This document shows, piece by piece, positions 1-12,599 of a stretch of 64,000 nt of DNA (within the stretch, counting starts at the first letter, position 1; every line of letters starts with the position of its first letter). Under the pieces are notes generated by a model. It searched no databases. It was not told where the DNA came from and saw only the letters and a list, made by a program, of their open reading frames with translations. Location of the stretch: NCBI RefSeq assembly GCF_025698545.1, contig NC_068577.1, forward strand, positions 4,559,501 through 4,623,500, given 5' to 3'. The DNA is from Gossypium raimondii. Its lineage: Eukaryota; Streptophyta; Magnoliopsida; Malvales; Malvaceae. Position numbers and translations under genes: made by a program.

Positions 1-613
1 TTTTTGATATATTTTGATAAATAAAAAAATATATATTTTGGTAAATAAAAAAAATTATAACATTTTGGTTATTTTTTTATAATATTTTGTAAAAAACCCG
101 ACATACTCTGTTAGCAATTTTTCTAAATTAATGTCATTTGGTTTGGTTTATCCAATTTGGAATAGTTGTTGTAGTCTCTTTCTCATTTAAGAGTGGACAT
201 ACCTAAATTTAGAAAATCCCGATCGTCCCAATGAATTAAGGTAAATTTTTATTATTGTCTCTTGATCTACTTAGAACCTCAAACATTTGTGAGAGATGGC
301 ATCTAATAGATTTGAAGCTCCATATTTACTCAATATAGAAGCCTTCAAAATGGAGAGTTAAACATATAAATTAAATAAAGGAGAGCATCGAAGCAACTTG
401 CATGAATGACCCTCAAAAGTTCATTATACAGTAACCATTCTTTCCCCTTACAGTACTGTAATGTTTTTCATCATAGTTTTAGTTCATGACAATATATGCT
501 TTCATTTTTGCTAAAATTAACATAAAACTAGTTTTCAATTTTAGTAAAATGCCCCCCCAAAAAACCCACCAAAAAAAAGGCAGCTACTATGTTTTTTTCC
601 TTTCATTTCTACT
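1..613. other. 3' flank of the NPY-type gene
   Basis: AT-rich sequence downstream of the minus-strand NPY-type stop codon at 614. It should contain that gene's 3' UTR, but I cannot place a polyadenylation site with confidence. A short C-run followed by A-runs lies at about 550-578. No coding region or recognisable transposon was seen here. Confidence 0.5.
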
Positions 614-3600
614 TTAAGAAACCGAATGCCTTCTATTTCTGGATGGTGTTGATTTGGCTTCTTCAGGATTGGCCGAACCGAGACTTTCTGATGAATCCGA
701 ACCGCTGTTTTCACCTTGGGCTCCTTTGCTTGACCATATCTTTGAAAATATCCTCTTGGATTTCAATAAACCTTTCATTTTACTAATGGCAACTTTGTCG
801 ACGCTGTTCCTACTATCTCCGCCGTTTCTCTCACTCCCTCCAATGCCGTTGCTCATCCTCAAGGCAGCTATTTCGCCTTTCAGGGCCTTGAGTTCCTCGG
901 CTGTGGCCACTGCATCCCAATCTTCCTCCGGGTGGGTTGCTGCTGACCTTGAGCTCCCATGAGATCCAATATTTAGATCCTTCAGGCCTCTAGGCAAGTC
1001 AGGAGTGCTACTTCCTGATGAAGCAGTAGCCCTTACCTGCTCGAAAAACAGAACCTGCACAACGACACGCAATGGGAGTCTCTCATTTTGCACAGCGTGC
1101 ATACATGCATCAACTGATAGTTTCTTGCAATCCATTAATTTGCATATTCTTTTCCTCTCACTCTTGCTGATCCCTGGGTGCTCCTGCATTGAAGCCGAGT
1201 GGATTTTAAGTCAACAGAATCAGTTTTGCCTTCATAATAATAACCGTCAAAAAGTTGATGGTATTGGTTCAAGTATAATGTAATAACAATTTGTAAGTAC
1301 ATCGACAAAAATAGAGTTTGGCAAGATTCTCACCTTAAGGTACATGTCAATGGCTCGGTAAAGCCCATCGTGAGAAGGCCGAGAGATGCAAGACACCAGT
1401 TCAGCTAGGTCTACAAACTTCGACAAGGGTAAGTTGGGATCCTTTGCAATTTCAGCAAGATATGCATCGATCAATTTTGCCACCATCAGCTTGGAAGCAT
1501 CGGTTAGGATTCCAGGTCTTCGTATTTCCTGGACCTCGTTGTCTTCCGACTCGAATTCAGCATTCTGATCTTGCATCAGAAACTCTTTCACTATTTTCTG
1601 TACCGTATCAACATCATACACTACATCTTCCCCGTCTGCAGCTCGTATTGAAAGATCATTTACGGAAGCCTCCTCAAGTTGCTGCCCTATTCGCCTCACG
1701 AGCTGCTCCTGGGCCATTTCTCCCAAGTCAACAATGATGGCTGCTTTCAATAACTTCAGCAAGAAACTACAAGATACACTTCCTTTCTCAGCAGGCAACA
1801 GCCAGACAATAGCATCAACTGTTGATCTATACTTTATGACATCCCCGGAACGGATCACGCCCTTACTGAAACCAGGCAACCTTCTGTAAGAATAAGCTTT
1901 CAAAGCTTCTCCAATCACTTCATGAGATAGTATTCCTTTGGTTTTAATATTCATTATGACACGCTTATATAGATCAATTTCAAGTTCACACAAATCCTCA
2001 ACCCACCAGTCCTTTGGCACAGGTCGGTTTCTGAAACCATTACAGTTCAGATCATTTCCATTTTCCTCTGGGACCTTCCTCCGGTTATAAGTGTAGGACC
2101 AATCAACCTTGGAAACATCAATGCAAGCCTTGGTAGCTATAGCATCGATGCAGAGACCAACCACCTTCAATTCCTCGGATAATGGTAACATAGATTTCGT
2201 GGTCTGAAGAACAATGATCGAATCCTTCCAGCTATGGAAGATGCTGGAGTTGAGGAAGACATCGATCTTGTAAATTAGGTTTCCTTTTTCGATGGTCTCA
2301 TGCATTCCTAAGTACTCAGCTGCACATCTAGCAGCGACAACATTGAAAGCATTGAGGGTGACAGTCATGCCGTAACAAAATTTGGCACATATCTCAAAGG
2401 CAACTGGGCCTCCGGGAATGTCAGAAATCTGAATTTCATCATTGTTTTCTTCATTACCACTTGCAACCAACTTTTGTAAGTATGCACTTTTCGACAGAAG
2501 AGGAAACTGCATATACGTTCACAAAGATATAAGTTCGGATTGCATGTAAGATACAATGGAAATATGGAAAGCATTCTAGTAAGGACATTACGCTTGAAGA
2601 GAATGCTCGACCATAGACGGAAATTCATGAAAACCGGAAGAAAATGCTTACCTTGTGCAGATAAAACTTAACATCCCCTACAGTGACAGTGATGTCAGTT
2701 GCCAGCTCACTTGCCACGTACCTGACATGCAGATATAAGCTTAAAACATCAGAACTTCGAAAAATTCACACAGGTGGGACAAAGGCAACATTATATCAAA
2801 CACCGGTCCATGGTACAGTTATCTATTTAAGAATAAGTGAATTACATTAACGAAATGAATACACGTTATATCTGCGTTGCTGTGATGTATAGGCCACAAG
2901 GTGACAAGTTACGAGATGTATTTAACTAATGACGGTTTTAAGGAGCCGATCTACAGCTGTAGAACATGTAACAAATAGCTAAGGAAACTAGTAGTATAAG
3001 TAATGTCAATTCATTACCGCATTCAAATAGTACATCGAGAAATCTAGTTCAAATTTCTTCTTGGCAAGATCAGTGCATTTAAAAGGTGAAATTTCAGTCA
3101 AATTTTAACTGGATGTTGGGATTAAGTTATCTTTGGACCTCATCCTACATTCCCGAGGTTGTTATCACTTTAACAAATTCAGGGTTGAACTCATACACGG
3201 CGATAGGAAAGAATATGGTTATAAAGAATCGAAAAGAGGAGGATTCCCACTATCTTCATAAGCAGAAGTTCGAGCTACCTATTATTGGATCTCAAGGATC
3301 GTGAATTTGAAATTGTTAATATTTGTGCCACGCACGGAGTTAGTATAACCCGAGTATGCAAAAGGCCGAAAAGTATAACACATACACAAGGAACCATATA
3401 AGATTTAACCAGAAAAAAGAAAAGGATAGATCAAAAGTCAAAACGAAAGAAGATTAGTCAGTCTTAACTCACGAGCAGCAAAGTATGCGGCGCTAAGAGG
3501 AACGTAACAAAATCAATGGCCTATAAAAGCTGCAAATCACATAAACCATTCTATGGTATACCACAAATGGTCATTTAGAAAAAAGGACCACAATTTCACA

Positions 3601-3863
3601 TAGCCACGAAAAGATTCCTAGTTTACGCATAAACCAAAGAGGCAACGTTACCGGAGTTCGGAGTATGCAATTGAAATGAACAAATGAAGGCAAGAGATAA
3701 TCACTTGATGGTCTTATGAAAGAATGGATTGAACTATGTGGACATAGTTTTATTTTTCTCAACAAATGATAAATTGTGAATAAGGTTCCAAGAGATCTCA
3801 CCTCGCATTGTTCCCATCACTCTGAAACGTATCTGGCTTCGATCCAAGCTTCATGAACTTCAT
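614..3863 (-). CDS. NPY: BTB/POZ and NPH3 domain protein, NPY group (4 exons, 624 aa)
   Basis: Likely a substrate adaptor for a CUL3 ubiquitin ligase acting at the plasma membrane in auxin/PIN-dependent organogenesis or tropism; this is known for NPY/NPH3 relatives and inferred here. Coding exons are 3802-3863, 2652-2721, 1334-2506 and 614-1183. All introns are GT-AG and the phases add to 624 codons plus stop. The start [13 protein letters not shown] is the usual start of the NPY group. The BTB domain covers about residues 28-125, split by introns 1 and 2. The NPH3 domain runs from DWWVEDL (about 210) to LFFEQVRA (about 484) and includes the family's VVYDVDTV tyrosine motif. A serine-rich tail ends in RRHSVS, like the 14-3-3-type C-terminus of NPH3 relatives. 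The first intron is about 1.1 kb. I am sure of the family. The NPY2/NPY4-like paralog is my best guess. Confidence 0.93.
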
Positions 3864-4478
3864 ATTGACACACAAAAAGAACCCCTTCCCCTCTGCAAAC
3901 CTCAAAAACTATACTCTCAGCTACTTGATCAGATCACAAGAAAATCAAATACCAATGGAACATAACACCAACTCGAGGAAAAGTTGCCAAAACTGGTAAC
4001 CGATACTCCCAACTGTGAGGACCGAGTTTTCTGAATTCAAACAGATTTCTGTGGTTCAATGAGACTAAAGAACTAAGGGAAAGGAAGGGATATATGCTAC
4101 GAAAGCATATGACGGAATCTCAACAGCAATCGAGGCAGGGAGGGTCTGAATACGATGGGGTTTTTTCTGAGTAACAATTTAAGAAAAGGTTCTCTTGAAT
4201 GGCAAGAGAGGCATGGAAGAGGTTGTTGTTTCCTATGTTGATGGCAAAGCCCACCGAGTGCGGGCGAACTCGGTCAGCTTAGGGGACATAAACAACAGAC
4301 TCTTTACACTAAAATAATGCCCAAAACCAGAGACTATCACAAGCACCAATCTGACTTCACCTCTTCTCCCCCACACACTAATTTTTTAAAGCATATAAAA
4401 GATTCATATCACCAAGACCTTTTAAGGTCCTTTAAAGCTTCAAGTTCCAAACTTGGCATGTACAAATCAAATATCTAT

Positions 4479-4512
<34 letters not shown>

Positions 4513-5744
4513 CCATACATGTGTATATATATATTGCTTTTACCGTTGAAATCTGAAATCCTGCAATGGAAAACAGCATCTTGGAATCAGTTGAAGAAAC
4601 CACCAAAACGGTAGACAACAAGCATCTCTCTATCTTTATTTATTTTATTTTATTTTTTATTCAAAGAATGGGGAATCAATGAAAAAGGATAACAAAAAGA
4701 TTATAAAAGTAATATAGTAATGAACAATCAAACATCAACTAACCAACAAATTAACAACAATATCATTCACAAATTGGAACTGAAATCTGAGGAATCTACC
4801 AGAATATATATAATCACAAAAATCTAATAAAAAATATCAAAATTCCAACATTCAAGATCAGATTTTACAGCATGGGAAACCGGGAAAATGCCCACAATCA
4901 AAAAGATTTTTGAGAATGACAAAACAAATGCAGAAATTACCAAGAAATTTACACCATCATTGAGGAGAATTAAGTAGCAAAACTCAAAAAAAAAAAAAAA
5001 AGTAACCAAATTTACACAATAAACCCACCAATAAAAACCAAACTTTCAAGTACCCATCAGTTTTAGACAAAAAACCAAAACTTGTTGGCAAATGTTTTTT
5101 TTATCTGGGTTTTATGTGTAGTGGCAAATACTACAACTTTTCCCTTCAATTACACAAACCAAGAAACAAAAACTTTAACTTTGATGCTTTGGGTATTTTT
5201 TTTTCCTCTTTTATGAAGATTGGTGAAGAAAGTAGATTTAGCTTCATTGGGTTATTGGGAGAAAAAGGGGTATAAGCATTAAAACAGTCGACATATAAGC
5301 TGAGTTAAGCACGCCAAAGGCTGACAACGCGGCTTTCTTGCTTTGCCACCTTCTTTTTTACTAAATGCCTTCTCTTTACTTGTATCCTAATTAACCTTTC
5401 ATTCTCCGCCTTTTGCTGTATTCAACAACTGTTTCCTCAGAAAGTAATGATGATAATAATAATGATGGAGAGTTTTTATTGGAATTTCATGATTTTCTTA
5501 CCATAACAAATGAAAATGACAAGGAAAAAGAAAAAACAATGTCTCTGTCCAAAATCAAGTTACATTGTTCCTTTCATGGTGGTGAAATCATGACTGTACA
5601 GTGAGGGTAAAGAAATTCTTTTTCCCTTCTATTTTGGTTTTCTAGTTGGGTGAGTTTATTGGAATATTGTCAATGTCGACAACAAATCAAACAGTTTATT
5701 CCTGTTTCAATGTTATATGATTTTAGATTTAGCCGAGAGCAGTT
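3864..5744. other. 5' UTR and promoter side of the NPY-type gene, otherwise empty
   Basis: This should contain the 5' leader and promoter of the minus-strand gene that starts at 3863. It holds an ATCC microsatellite (listed separately), poly(A) and poly(T) runs and no believable ORF. The short open frames here lack any domain and sit in low-complexity DNA. I did not find a clear TATA box in the right position. Confidence 0.4.
4479..4517. repeat. ATCC tetranucleotide microsatellite
   Basis: About nine tandem ATCC units with one G substitution in the middle. It lies roughly 0.6 kb upstream of the NPY-type start codon, so length changes could be useful as a marker. Confidence 0.9.
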
Positions 5745-6466
5745 CACGATCCGGGTCAAGTTCGGAACAGGCTTAAGTTCATTTTAAATTCGATCCGATC
5801 TGAAATATGAATATAAAATTTTATTTAAATTTACTCATATTTGTGAATGATTAACTTAAATTTATTTTAAATCTGTTCATATTATTTTTAAAAATATATT
5901 TATTTATTATAGTTTTATATAGTCATTTTAATTTTTTTAAATGTTTACATTATAATAGTATTATATATTACTATAGATTTAGTTTTGATATGTTATAAAT
6001 TACATAATATATAAAAATAACATACTATAAAATATTACGAACTTAAAAAATGGGTTGGGCCAAACTAGGTTTGGGCTCGGGTTTAAACTTTCCAAACTAA
6101 GCTCAACTCATTTTCTAAGTTTGTAATATATTATATTATACTATTTTTATATATTATATAATTTATAGCACATAAAAATTAAATATTTAATAATATATAA
6201 GGCTATTATGTAGGCATTAAAAAATTAAGTTGCTGAAATTTTATTCATATATAATAAATGAAAAAAAATAAAAATATTAAATATTATATAAATATATAAA
6301 TAAAAACTAAAAATGGGCTGACCAAAATGGGTTTCGATTAACCATTTATAAATATGGACGAGTTTGGTCAAAATTTTAGACTCATATTTTCAGATGGGCC
6401 AAGCTTAAACAAATATAAAATGTGTTAATATCATACTCAAGTCCAATCCAACTTATTAACACCTCT
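5745..6466. mobile_element. Degenerate hAT-type non-autonomous element
   Basis: The right end reads TTAACACCTCTA, a terminus typical of plant hAT-like elements with TAGAGGTG-type inverted ends. Both sides are rich in GGGTT/GGGCC and CCGGGTC motifs of the kind these elements carry near their ends, and the middle is very AT-rich. The left end near CACGATCCGGGTC is decayed and no clean 8-bp target duplication is visible. No transposase coding sequence is present. Confidence 0.45.
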
Positions 6467-6973
6467 AGCCGGCGATAGTTACTTCAATATAGCATGGGAT
6501 AAATCTCAAAATTATATTTGAACGGTTCAATGTACAATGTCATACATAAACTTTGGTTTTGTATAATTTTATACATTAAATTTTGATTTAATTCAAATTT
6601 CACTAAACTACTAACCCAATTATCAATATAACATCATTTTATATTTACATATTGCATATTGCATATACAAATATTTTATTTATCCAATATAAAAATAAAT
6701 TGATATATTTATTTCTTTAAATCTATACAATTAAATCAAAATTAAAGTTTTATGCATACATATTTAAATTATATTTTAATTTTTTATATATAATCGCACT
6801 AAATCAAAATTAATATATAGTAACAAACCTTACATTATAAAATAAAATTCTAATTGAAGAGTATAAAAGGCTATCAATTATTACATCCAAATATGATATT
6901 AGCTATTGTTGTTAGAGTAGCTTCATAGGTATATACTTTTTTTTATTGGTGAAATAATTCCTATCATATTTGT

Positions 6974-7115
6974 TTTTTCTGATATAATGCTTAGAACTAC
7001 CCATAGTCCCTCATCAACCCATAAATAGAAAGATAATACGTTTCAATGCACTCGAACCTACATCCTCTTACACTGGTAACAATATTCATACCAATCTAAC
7101 TGAGACTCAATCGAC
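6974..7115 (-). mobile_element. tRNA-derived SINE, copy 1
   Basis: One of eight copies of a roughly 140-bp repeat. Read on the minus strand it begins with GATTGAGTC, has an A-box-like segment near TTAG..AGATTGG, a B-box-like GGTTCGAGTGC, and ends in a TTATATCA-type tail. This layout, an internal Pol III promoter followed by an unrelated tail, is that of a tRNA-derived SINE. Confidence 0.65.
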
Positions 7116-7119
7116 TTTT

Positions 7120-9590
7120 TTTTTTTGTAATTTGCTTAATAAACACACATCCAACTTTTGATATGGTGGTATCATATTGTAGATCAGATAGCAATATTTC
7201 CCCGACCAAAATCAACAAAGAAGGCAGCATTGTTCAATATAAAATTGGAGTAAAAGAACATTTAATATTCCTCATTTCAACACTTCCCTTTGAAAGTGCT
7301 ACATTTCTTTCACCTTTCACACCACATTTTGAGGCTTTCCTTCTTTCCCTTTAGCTTGGAATAGGACTAAATTTGATAATTAGGTTCACTTTAGTATTTA
7401 TATTTTTTAAATCTATTTTGGTATTTGAACTTAACAAGTAAGTCCATTTTAGTCCTTGAACTTGATAAATATAAAAAATTTGATGATTTAGCACTTTGAG
7501 ATTGTACCACATCATCCAGAACCCAAAATTGACCTAATTGAATATAGGTACAAAAATGGACTAAATTGTCAAATTTGGGGACTAAAAGTTATATTAACCC
7601 CTTATAAGTTAGTAAAGATCATGAGAGGTATCTATCTCAAAATCCCACACATGTTGCTGACTGTATCACACTGTATGTGTATATATAATATAAACCCTAT
7701 TGCTAGATCATCTCATCTCATATATATATTTGAGGATTTCTTAACAAACACTTGATTCCTTGTCTACTATTTTAATTCAACCAAATCCTAAAAGTCAAGG
7801 AGAAGGTTTCCTTGGGCAGAAATTTTTACCACATGTCATTGTGTGATTGGGGGAATAAAATTGAAATCGAGTCAAATTGAGGTCAAACAGTGGTAAGTTT
7901 GAGTTTAATTTGAAATCCGTAGCTCAATACTAACTCAAACTTAATCAAGTTTTATTTTCTTGACTCGAGATATAATCGAACTTATTGAATTTTAACACTT
8001 AACTCGAATTTAGGGTTTTAATAATATTTAAAAGTTATTTTAAAACATATATTAAAAAAGCGATTGGACTCGTAAGTTATTCAAATTAGATAGTTAATTG
8101 TTCTAGTTCAATTGAATCAAATTCGATTTTATTTTTTCAAATAAAATTGGAATAGTTTATGAATACAAATATCTGGTTTACAACCTGGTGTTGATATAAA
8201 ATAGGGACCTATCTGCCTAATTTTGAGCATAAAATATCTCAAAGGGAATAAAAATGTGTAGCTTAGGGTCATATGCTAGTTGTGGAAAAAAGAGGTCCCC
8301 AGCCTCTCTAACTTTGACCCACCACATGCTTTAGCAAGTTTGTTTGATTTGCTTGCCCATATTTGCCAAACCCCACCTTTACTTCTAGATTCATTGCTAC
8401 ATGGATTAACACAGTGCCCAAGCTAGAACTTTTTTTAAAAAAAATATTATAATTAAATTATAAAATTTTAAATGGTTAAATTAATTTAAAATTTTACAAT
8501 TTTTAAAATAATTAAATTATAAGGTCGAATTTGATTTCAGGAATCGTTTTATTTTTTTAGAAAATGATAAATACTATGGAAAATGTGTTCAGTCAAAATT
8601 CGAAATTAATTTTAAAAAATAAAAATATGTAAAAATTAGAAAATAATAATAAGTCGTTTTATTGTTTTCACTAAAAATATTTTGTAAAATTGAAAAGCCA
8701 AGAATAAAGTCTTTTAAGTTTAATTTTAATTAATAAATTGCGATTACTTCAAACTCATTTAAATGCAAAAAAATATTTGTTTTCAACAATGTTTAAATAT
8801 CGAAATCTTTTACCCTGATTCAAATCCATATAAATGTAGTAATTTTTATTTTATTTCTCATGTTTCTATCATAAGAAAATAGTGTATCAAAATTAAGCTT
8901 AAATTTCTCAGCTTCGAGGGCCAAGGCTTCTGCTTGCCCTTAGATCGTGAACAAAATTTATGTAAAAAAAAATATAGTCATAAAAATTTGACATTAAAAT
9001 AAATGATGTTTTCGTTGAAATGGTAAAATTGAACCTTTAAATTCATGGCATCTTAGGCTCAAGCTTTGTTTTTGTGTGAATGCTTTTTTCTAAACTTATT
9101 TCGGTTTTAAATTGGTTTTATAAATTTCATATAAAATTATTAAAAAATAAAAATACTCTTATAATAATATTTATTACTATATAAATTGATATCTGATTTA
9201 CTTATGATACCAACTCATCAAATACTAGTTGTACCCCTTTAGATGAGCCGTGACTGTAGTGCGGTAGAATCTTTTGGCTCGTAACTATAATAATTAATCT
9301 CATCACCACCGTTATTTTTAATCTCATTTGTCAAAATTTCAACATAAATTAAAGATAAGTGGAAGACAATTTGGGTTAATTATATTGAATAAAAAAAGGG
9401 ATTGGGCATGGGATCTTATGGGAGACAAAGGAAATAGAAAACATAAGCATTGTGATCTAAAGATACTGCTAATACAATAATCATACAACTCATTAGTGTA
9501 CTATACGTTACGACTAAATAAATAAATAATAGTGAATAGATCACTTGGCCTACGTTTAACGCAAATGCACATCACATGCACGTCTTAAAA
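7120..9590. other. Gene-free AT-rich intergenic DNA
   Basis: No coding region is supportable. The stretch 7370-7620 carries the TTTGGTATTTGAAC / TTTTAGTCCTTGAAC wording seen in several foldback MITEs of this window, so it is probably a decayed copy. The stretch 7870-8160 is rich in TCGAGTC and ACTCGAATTT and resembles the ends of the hAT-type element at 26120-27337. The rest is anonymous. Confidence 0.4.
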
Positions 9591-9594
9591 TTTA

Positions 9595-9752
9595 GGGTTA
9601 ATATACATTTGACGCCTATATTTAGTTTTAATATTTAATTTAGTACTTGAATGTATTTTTTGTATCTCAATTGAGTACTTATGTTGAAATCGAACTTGAG
9701 CTTTAAATTGAATATTAAAATTAAATTCATATATTAAATGATATATTAACCC
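9595..9752. mobile_element. Short MITE with inverted ends
   Basis: The left end GGGTTAATATACATTT and the right end AAATGATATATTAACCC are near-perfect inverted repeats. The next roughly 25 bases inside each end also pair. The element is 158 bp and has no coding capacity. A clear target duplication was not found. Confidence 0.65.
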
Positions 9753-10234
9753 GAAAAGTTAGGCTCAATTTGCTTAGTTTTACCTCCCATATGGTCAGTC
9801 TACTATGTTTTTGGGCATGCATCATGCCGTACGTCACATGCATCGATCCATCCTACAATGTCTTGTTGATATTTATATTATAATGTTCGATTATTGAGTA
9901 GGACTCAAAAAAGTTGGTTTGTGATCAGTTGAATCACATTAAACTAACTTTTCTTTTTCTCTTTTGATGTAATTGCGTCTCCACATCTTTTTGTGTAGCC
10001 AAATCATGATACTTGGTTAAAGATAGTTTAATTTATGTATATAATTATTATCAGCAGTGCATTAAATATAATTTTGTACATTGTTGGAGGACTAAATGAT
10101 GATGTGTCATTAAAATGGATCGATATTGTTAAGTAAATTTACGTTGATCATTGGGTTTAAAGTTTGAATTAATTTTGTAAAGATTTATATCAATCATTTT
10201 AATTAATATGGTTGACATAATTTCTCTTAATCAT

Positions 10235-10847
10235 AAATTATTTTATGGGTCCTTCCCACACATTATTTATGGTCTATTTTAATTATTTAATGATATTTCA
10301 GTTTTTTTTTCATGTATTGACACATAATTTTGGCAATTTTTTACCCTAAACCTCGTACCCTACACTTTGAACTTGGGTTTAGGGTTCGGGGTTCAGGATT
10401 CAGGATTTAAGATTTGAGGTTCGGGGTTCAAGGTTAGGTTAGAGTTTGAAGTTCAAGCTTCAAGGTAAAAAAATTATCAAAATTATGTGTCAATGGCATG
10501 AAAATATTTTTTTATGGACCCTTCTCACCACATCATCTATGGTCCCTTTCCAATTATTTAATGGCATTTCAACAATTATTTTCATTGGTAATTTTTTTAT
10601 CTAAAACCCTAAACCTTGAACCCAAACTCCGAACCTCAAACCCTAAATCTTAAGCTTGAGTTTAGGATTCGAGATTTAAGATTTAGGGTTCGAGGTTCAA
10701 GGTCAGGTTAGAGTTTGAAGTTCGAGGTTCGGGGTAAAAAAATTATCAAAATTATATGTCAATGACATAAAAAAATTACTGAAATGTCATTAAATAATTA
10801 GAAAGAGATCATGAATGATGTGGTGAGAAAGATCCATAAAATAATTT
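10235..10847. mobile_element. Foldback element with a telomere-like core
   Basis: About 110 bases at each end are inverted repeats of each other. The left end is AAATTATTTTATGGGTCC, and the right end is the complement of AAATTATTTTATGGATC. Inside, two blocks of degenerate CCCTAAACC and GGGTTTAGGGTTCGGGG words also face each other, so the whole 613 bp can fold. The central part looks internally duplicated (roughly 10300-10500 and 10540-10790). A related half-copy lies at 61500-61795. Confidence 0.7.
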
Positions 10848-10849
10848 CT

Positions 10850-12450
10850 CTACGTATTAATATTCATCGTTTTTGAGAAATTCTGAAGAGGTGTAGATAT
10901 GCTTTTAAAGAAGACCAACTTTATTCCTTATTTAAAGGATATTTGGTATGAGAAACATTTAAGGGATTATGAAGATCTGGTTTTATCCTTTCGAACTGGT
11001 TTGAAGTAATAGCTTACAGTGTATGTATTGAAGCATTTGGTAGTGAAACAAGTTTTACCATAAGACCAGTTATTTTTGGTTGACAATTTTTTACTTGATT
11101 GTATGAAGTAAATCTTATGATCTTACACAGTTAATTGAAAGGAGATATTATTGACAATAAGGAAACTAATATATGGGATTATGATCATCTTTCCATAAGG
11201 AGATATAGATAGTTATCATATTATGTGTATCTCAAATATATCTAAGCCATAATAGTGGTTGACGTGGGATGAAATTTTAGAGATTTACTCTCATCAAACT
11301 AACTCATTGAACATATATGAAATTGAGGGTGCACTTATTCTTTCACTCACAGGAATTTTTGTAGTGTGAATTCCTGTATAATTAAACTTTCTTATCAATT
11401 TGTATAGGAGTTTGGCTACAATATTAGAGTGTGGTTGGGGTTAAATCATCTCTTGTAAGGTGAAGGTTATTGTGAGTTGCTATCTAGCTAAAATCTTCTA
11501 GATGTAAGATTGGATCCAAACTATATAAACAATCTCTTATATTTATTGATTTAGTTTTAAGTTGTTTCGTGAGTCGCAACTCAACAAACAACTAAATTAG
11601 CAACTTCAACATTTGCATGATTCATTGATGGTTTATATGGTGTCAATGCATCAAATATGAAACTATTTGGATTAGTTTTATAATCCATTGACAATATATA
11701 ATTTTATAAACTATAAGTGAACTAAACGATATTGTGTCTTTATCTGTTTTTTCTTGTTGCAAAGGACGACACCAATGCCTACACTCATTTGATTTGAATT
11801 TATATATGATGCACTTACAATGTACATTTTTACACTTCGTCGGTGAATGACATTAAAATGAATTAATTGAATTTGCTTAAAAAAAAAACTTATGATGGTT
11901 TGGCATCATGTGATTCATTCACAATATATATATAGAATTATACATTATAGTCCATTAATTATAATTTTTTGTTCATCATATATAATTTTATTCACTATCG
12001 ATGAATCGATGAAGACACATCATTAAAAATTATTTTAATAAAATTAATTTCAAACCCAATGTAATTTGTGCACATACTAAATATAAAATCAAAAATAAAA
12101 CTTATTTATTTATAATAAGTCTATATCAATAATTTTATTTTTATTTAAATAAAATATTTATTTATTCTTCTATGCCCATTCCTTGTATATTTTAGTTTAA
12201 TGTAATTTGAGGATACCATAAGTATAAACCAAAAATAAATCACATATATTTATATGGCTATATTAATAAATTGAAATTTTTTATTTCTTGTATATTCAAT
12301 TATTTCATTTTTTCATTATATTTATTGTAAATATGTTATTTTCTTTTTCATTTTTTTTAATTTTCTATATTTTTTATAAAAAGTTCAAAGCTCTCTGTTT
12401 TTTTTAAAAAAAAAATTAACAATATTATTATAAATTCTGATAATACTTAT
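10850..12450. other. Unclassified repeat-like intergenic DNA
   Basis: No gene is supported. The part at 10900-11560 is less AT-rich and reads like the non-coding part of an old LTR element, including a TATATAA-containing stretch near 11520, but no ends or target duplication could be found. The rest to 12450 is AT-rich with nothing recognisable. Confidence 0.3.
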
Positions 12451-12451
12451 T

Positions 12452-12593
12452 CTTTTTGACATAATGTCTAGAATTATCCATAATCCCTCCTCAATCCATA
12501 AATAGGAGGATACTACGTTTCAGCGCACTCAAATCCACGTCCTCCTCTATTGGCAACCATACTCATGCCAATTGAACTAATACTCAATCAATC
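12452..12593 (-). mobile_element. tRNA-derived SINE, copy 2
   Basis: Near full-length member of the same SINE family. On the minus strand it shows TTAGTTCAATTGG (A-box-like), GATTTGAGTGCGC (B-box region) and then the family's tail CATTATGTCAAAAAG. Its flanks are AT-rich. Confidence 0.7.
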
Positions 12594-12599
12594 TCTGAG

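Noticed and set aside
589..1283. Plus-strand open frames of 65-102 codons overlapping the NPY-type last exon
   Set aside because: They are antisense to a well-supported exon and have no domain.
6974..7115. Possible true tRNA gene, because of A- and B-box-like motifs
   Set aside because: No cloverleaf or anticodon arm can be drawn, and the same sequence recurs eight times with a long non-tRNA tail, so it is a SINE.
7163..7354. 63-codon plus-strand frame next to a SINE
   Set aside because: Low-complexity composition and no homology that I can name.
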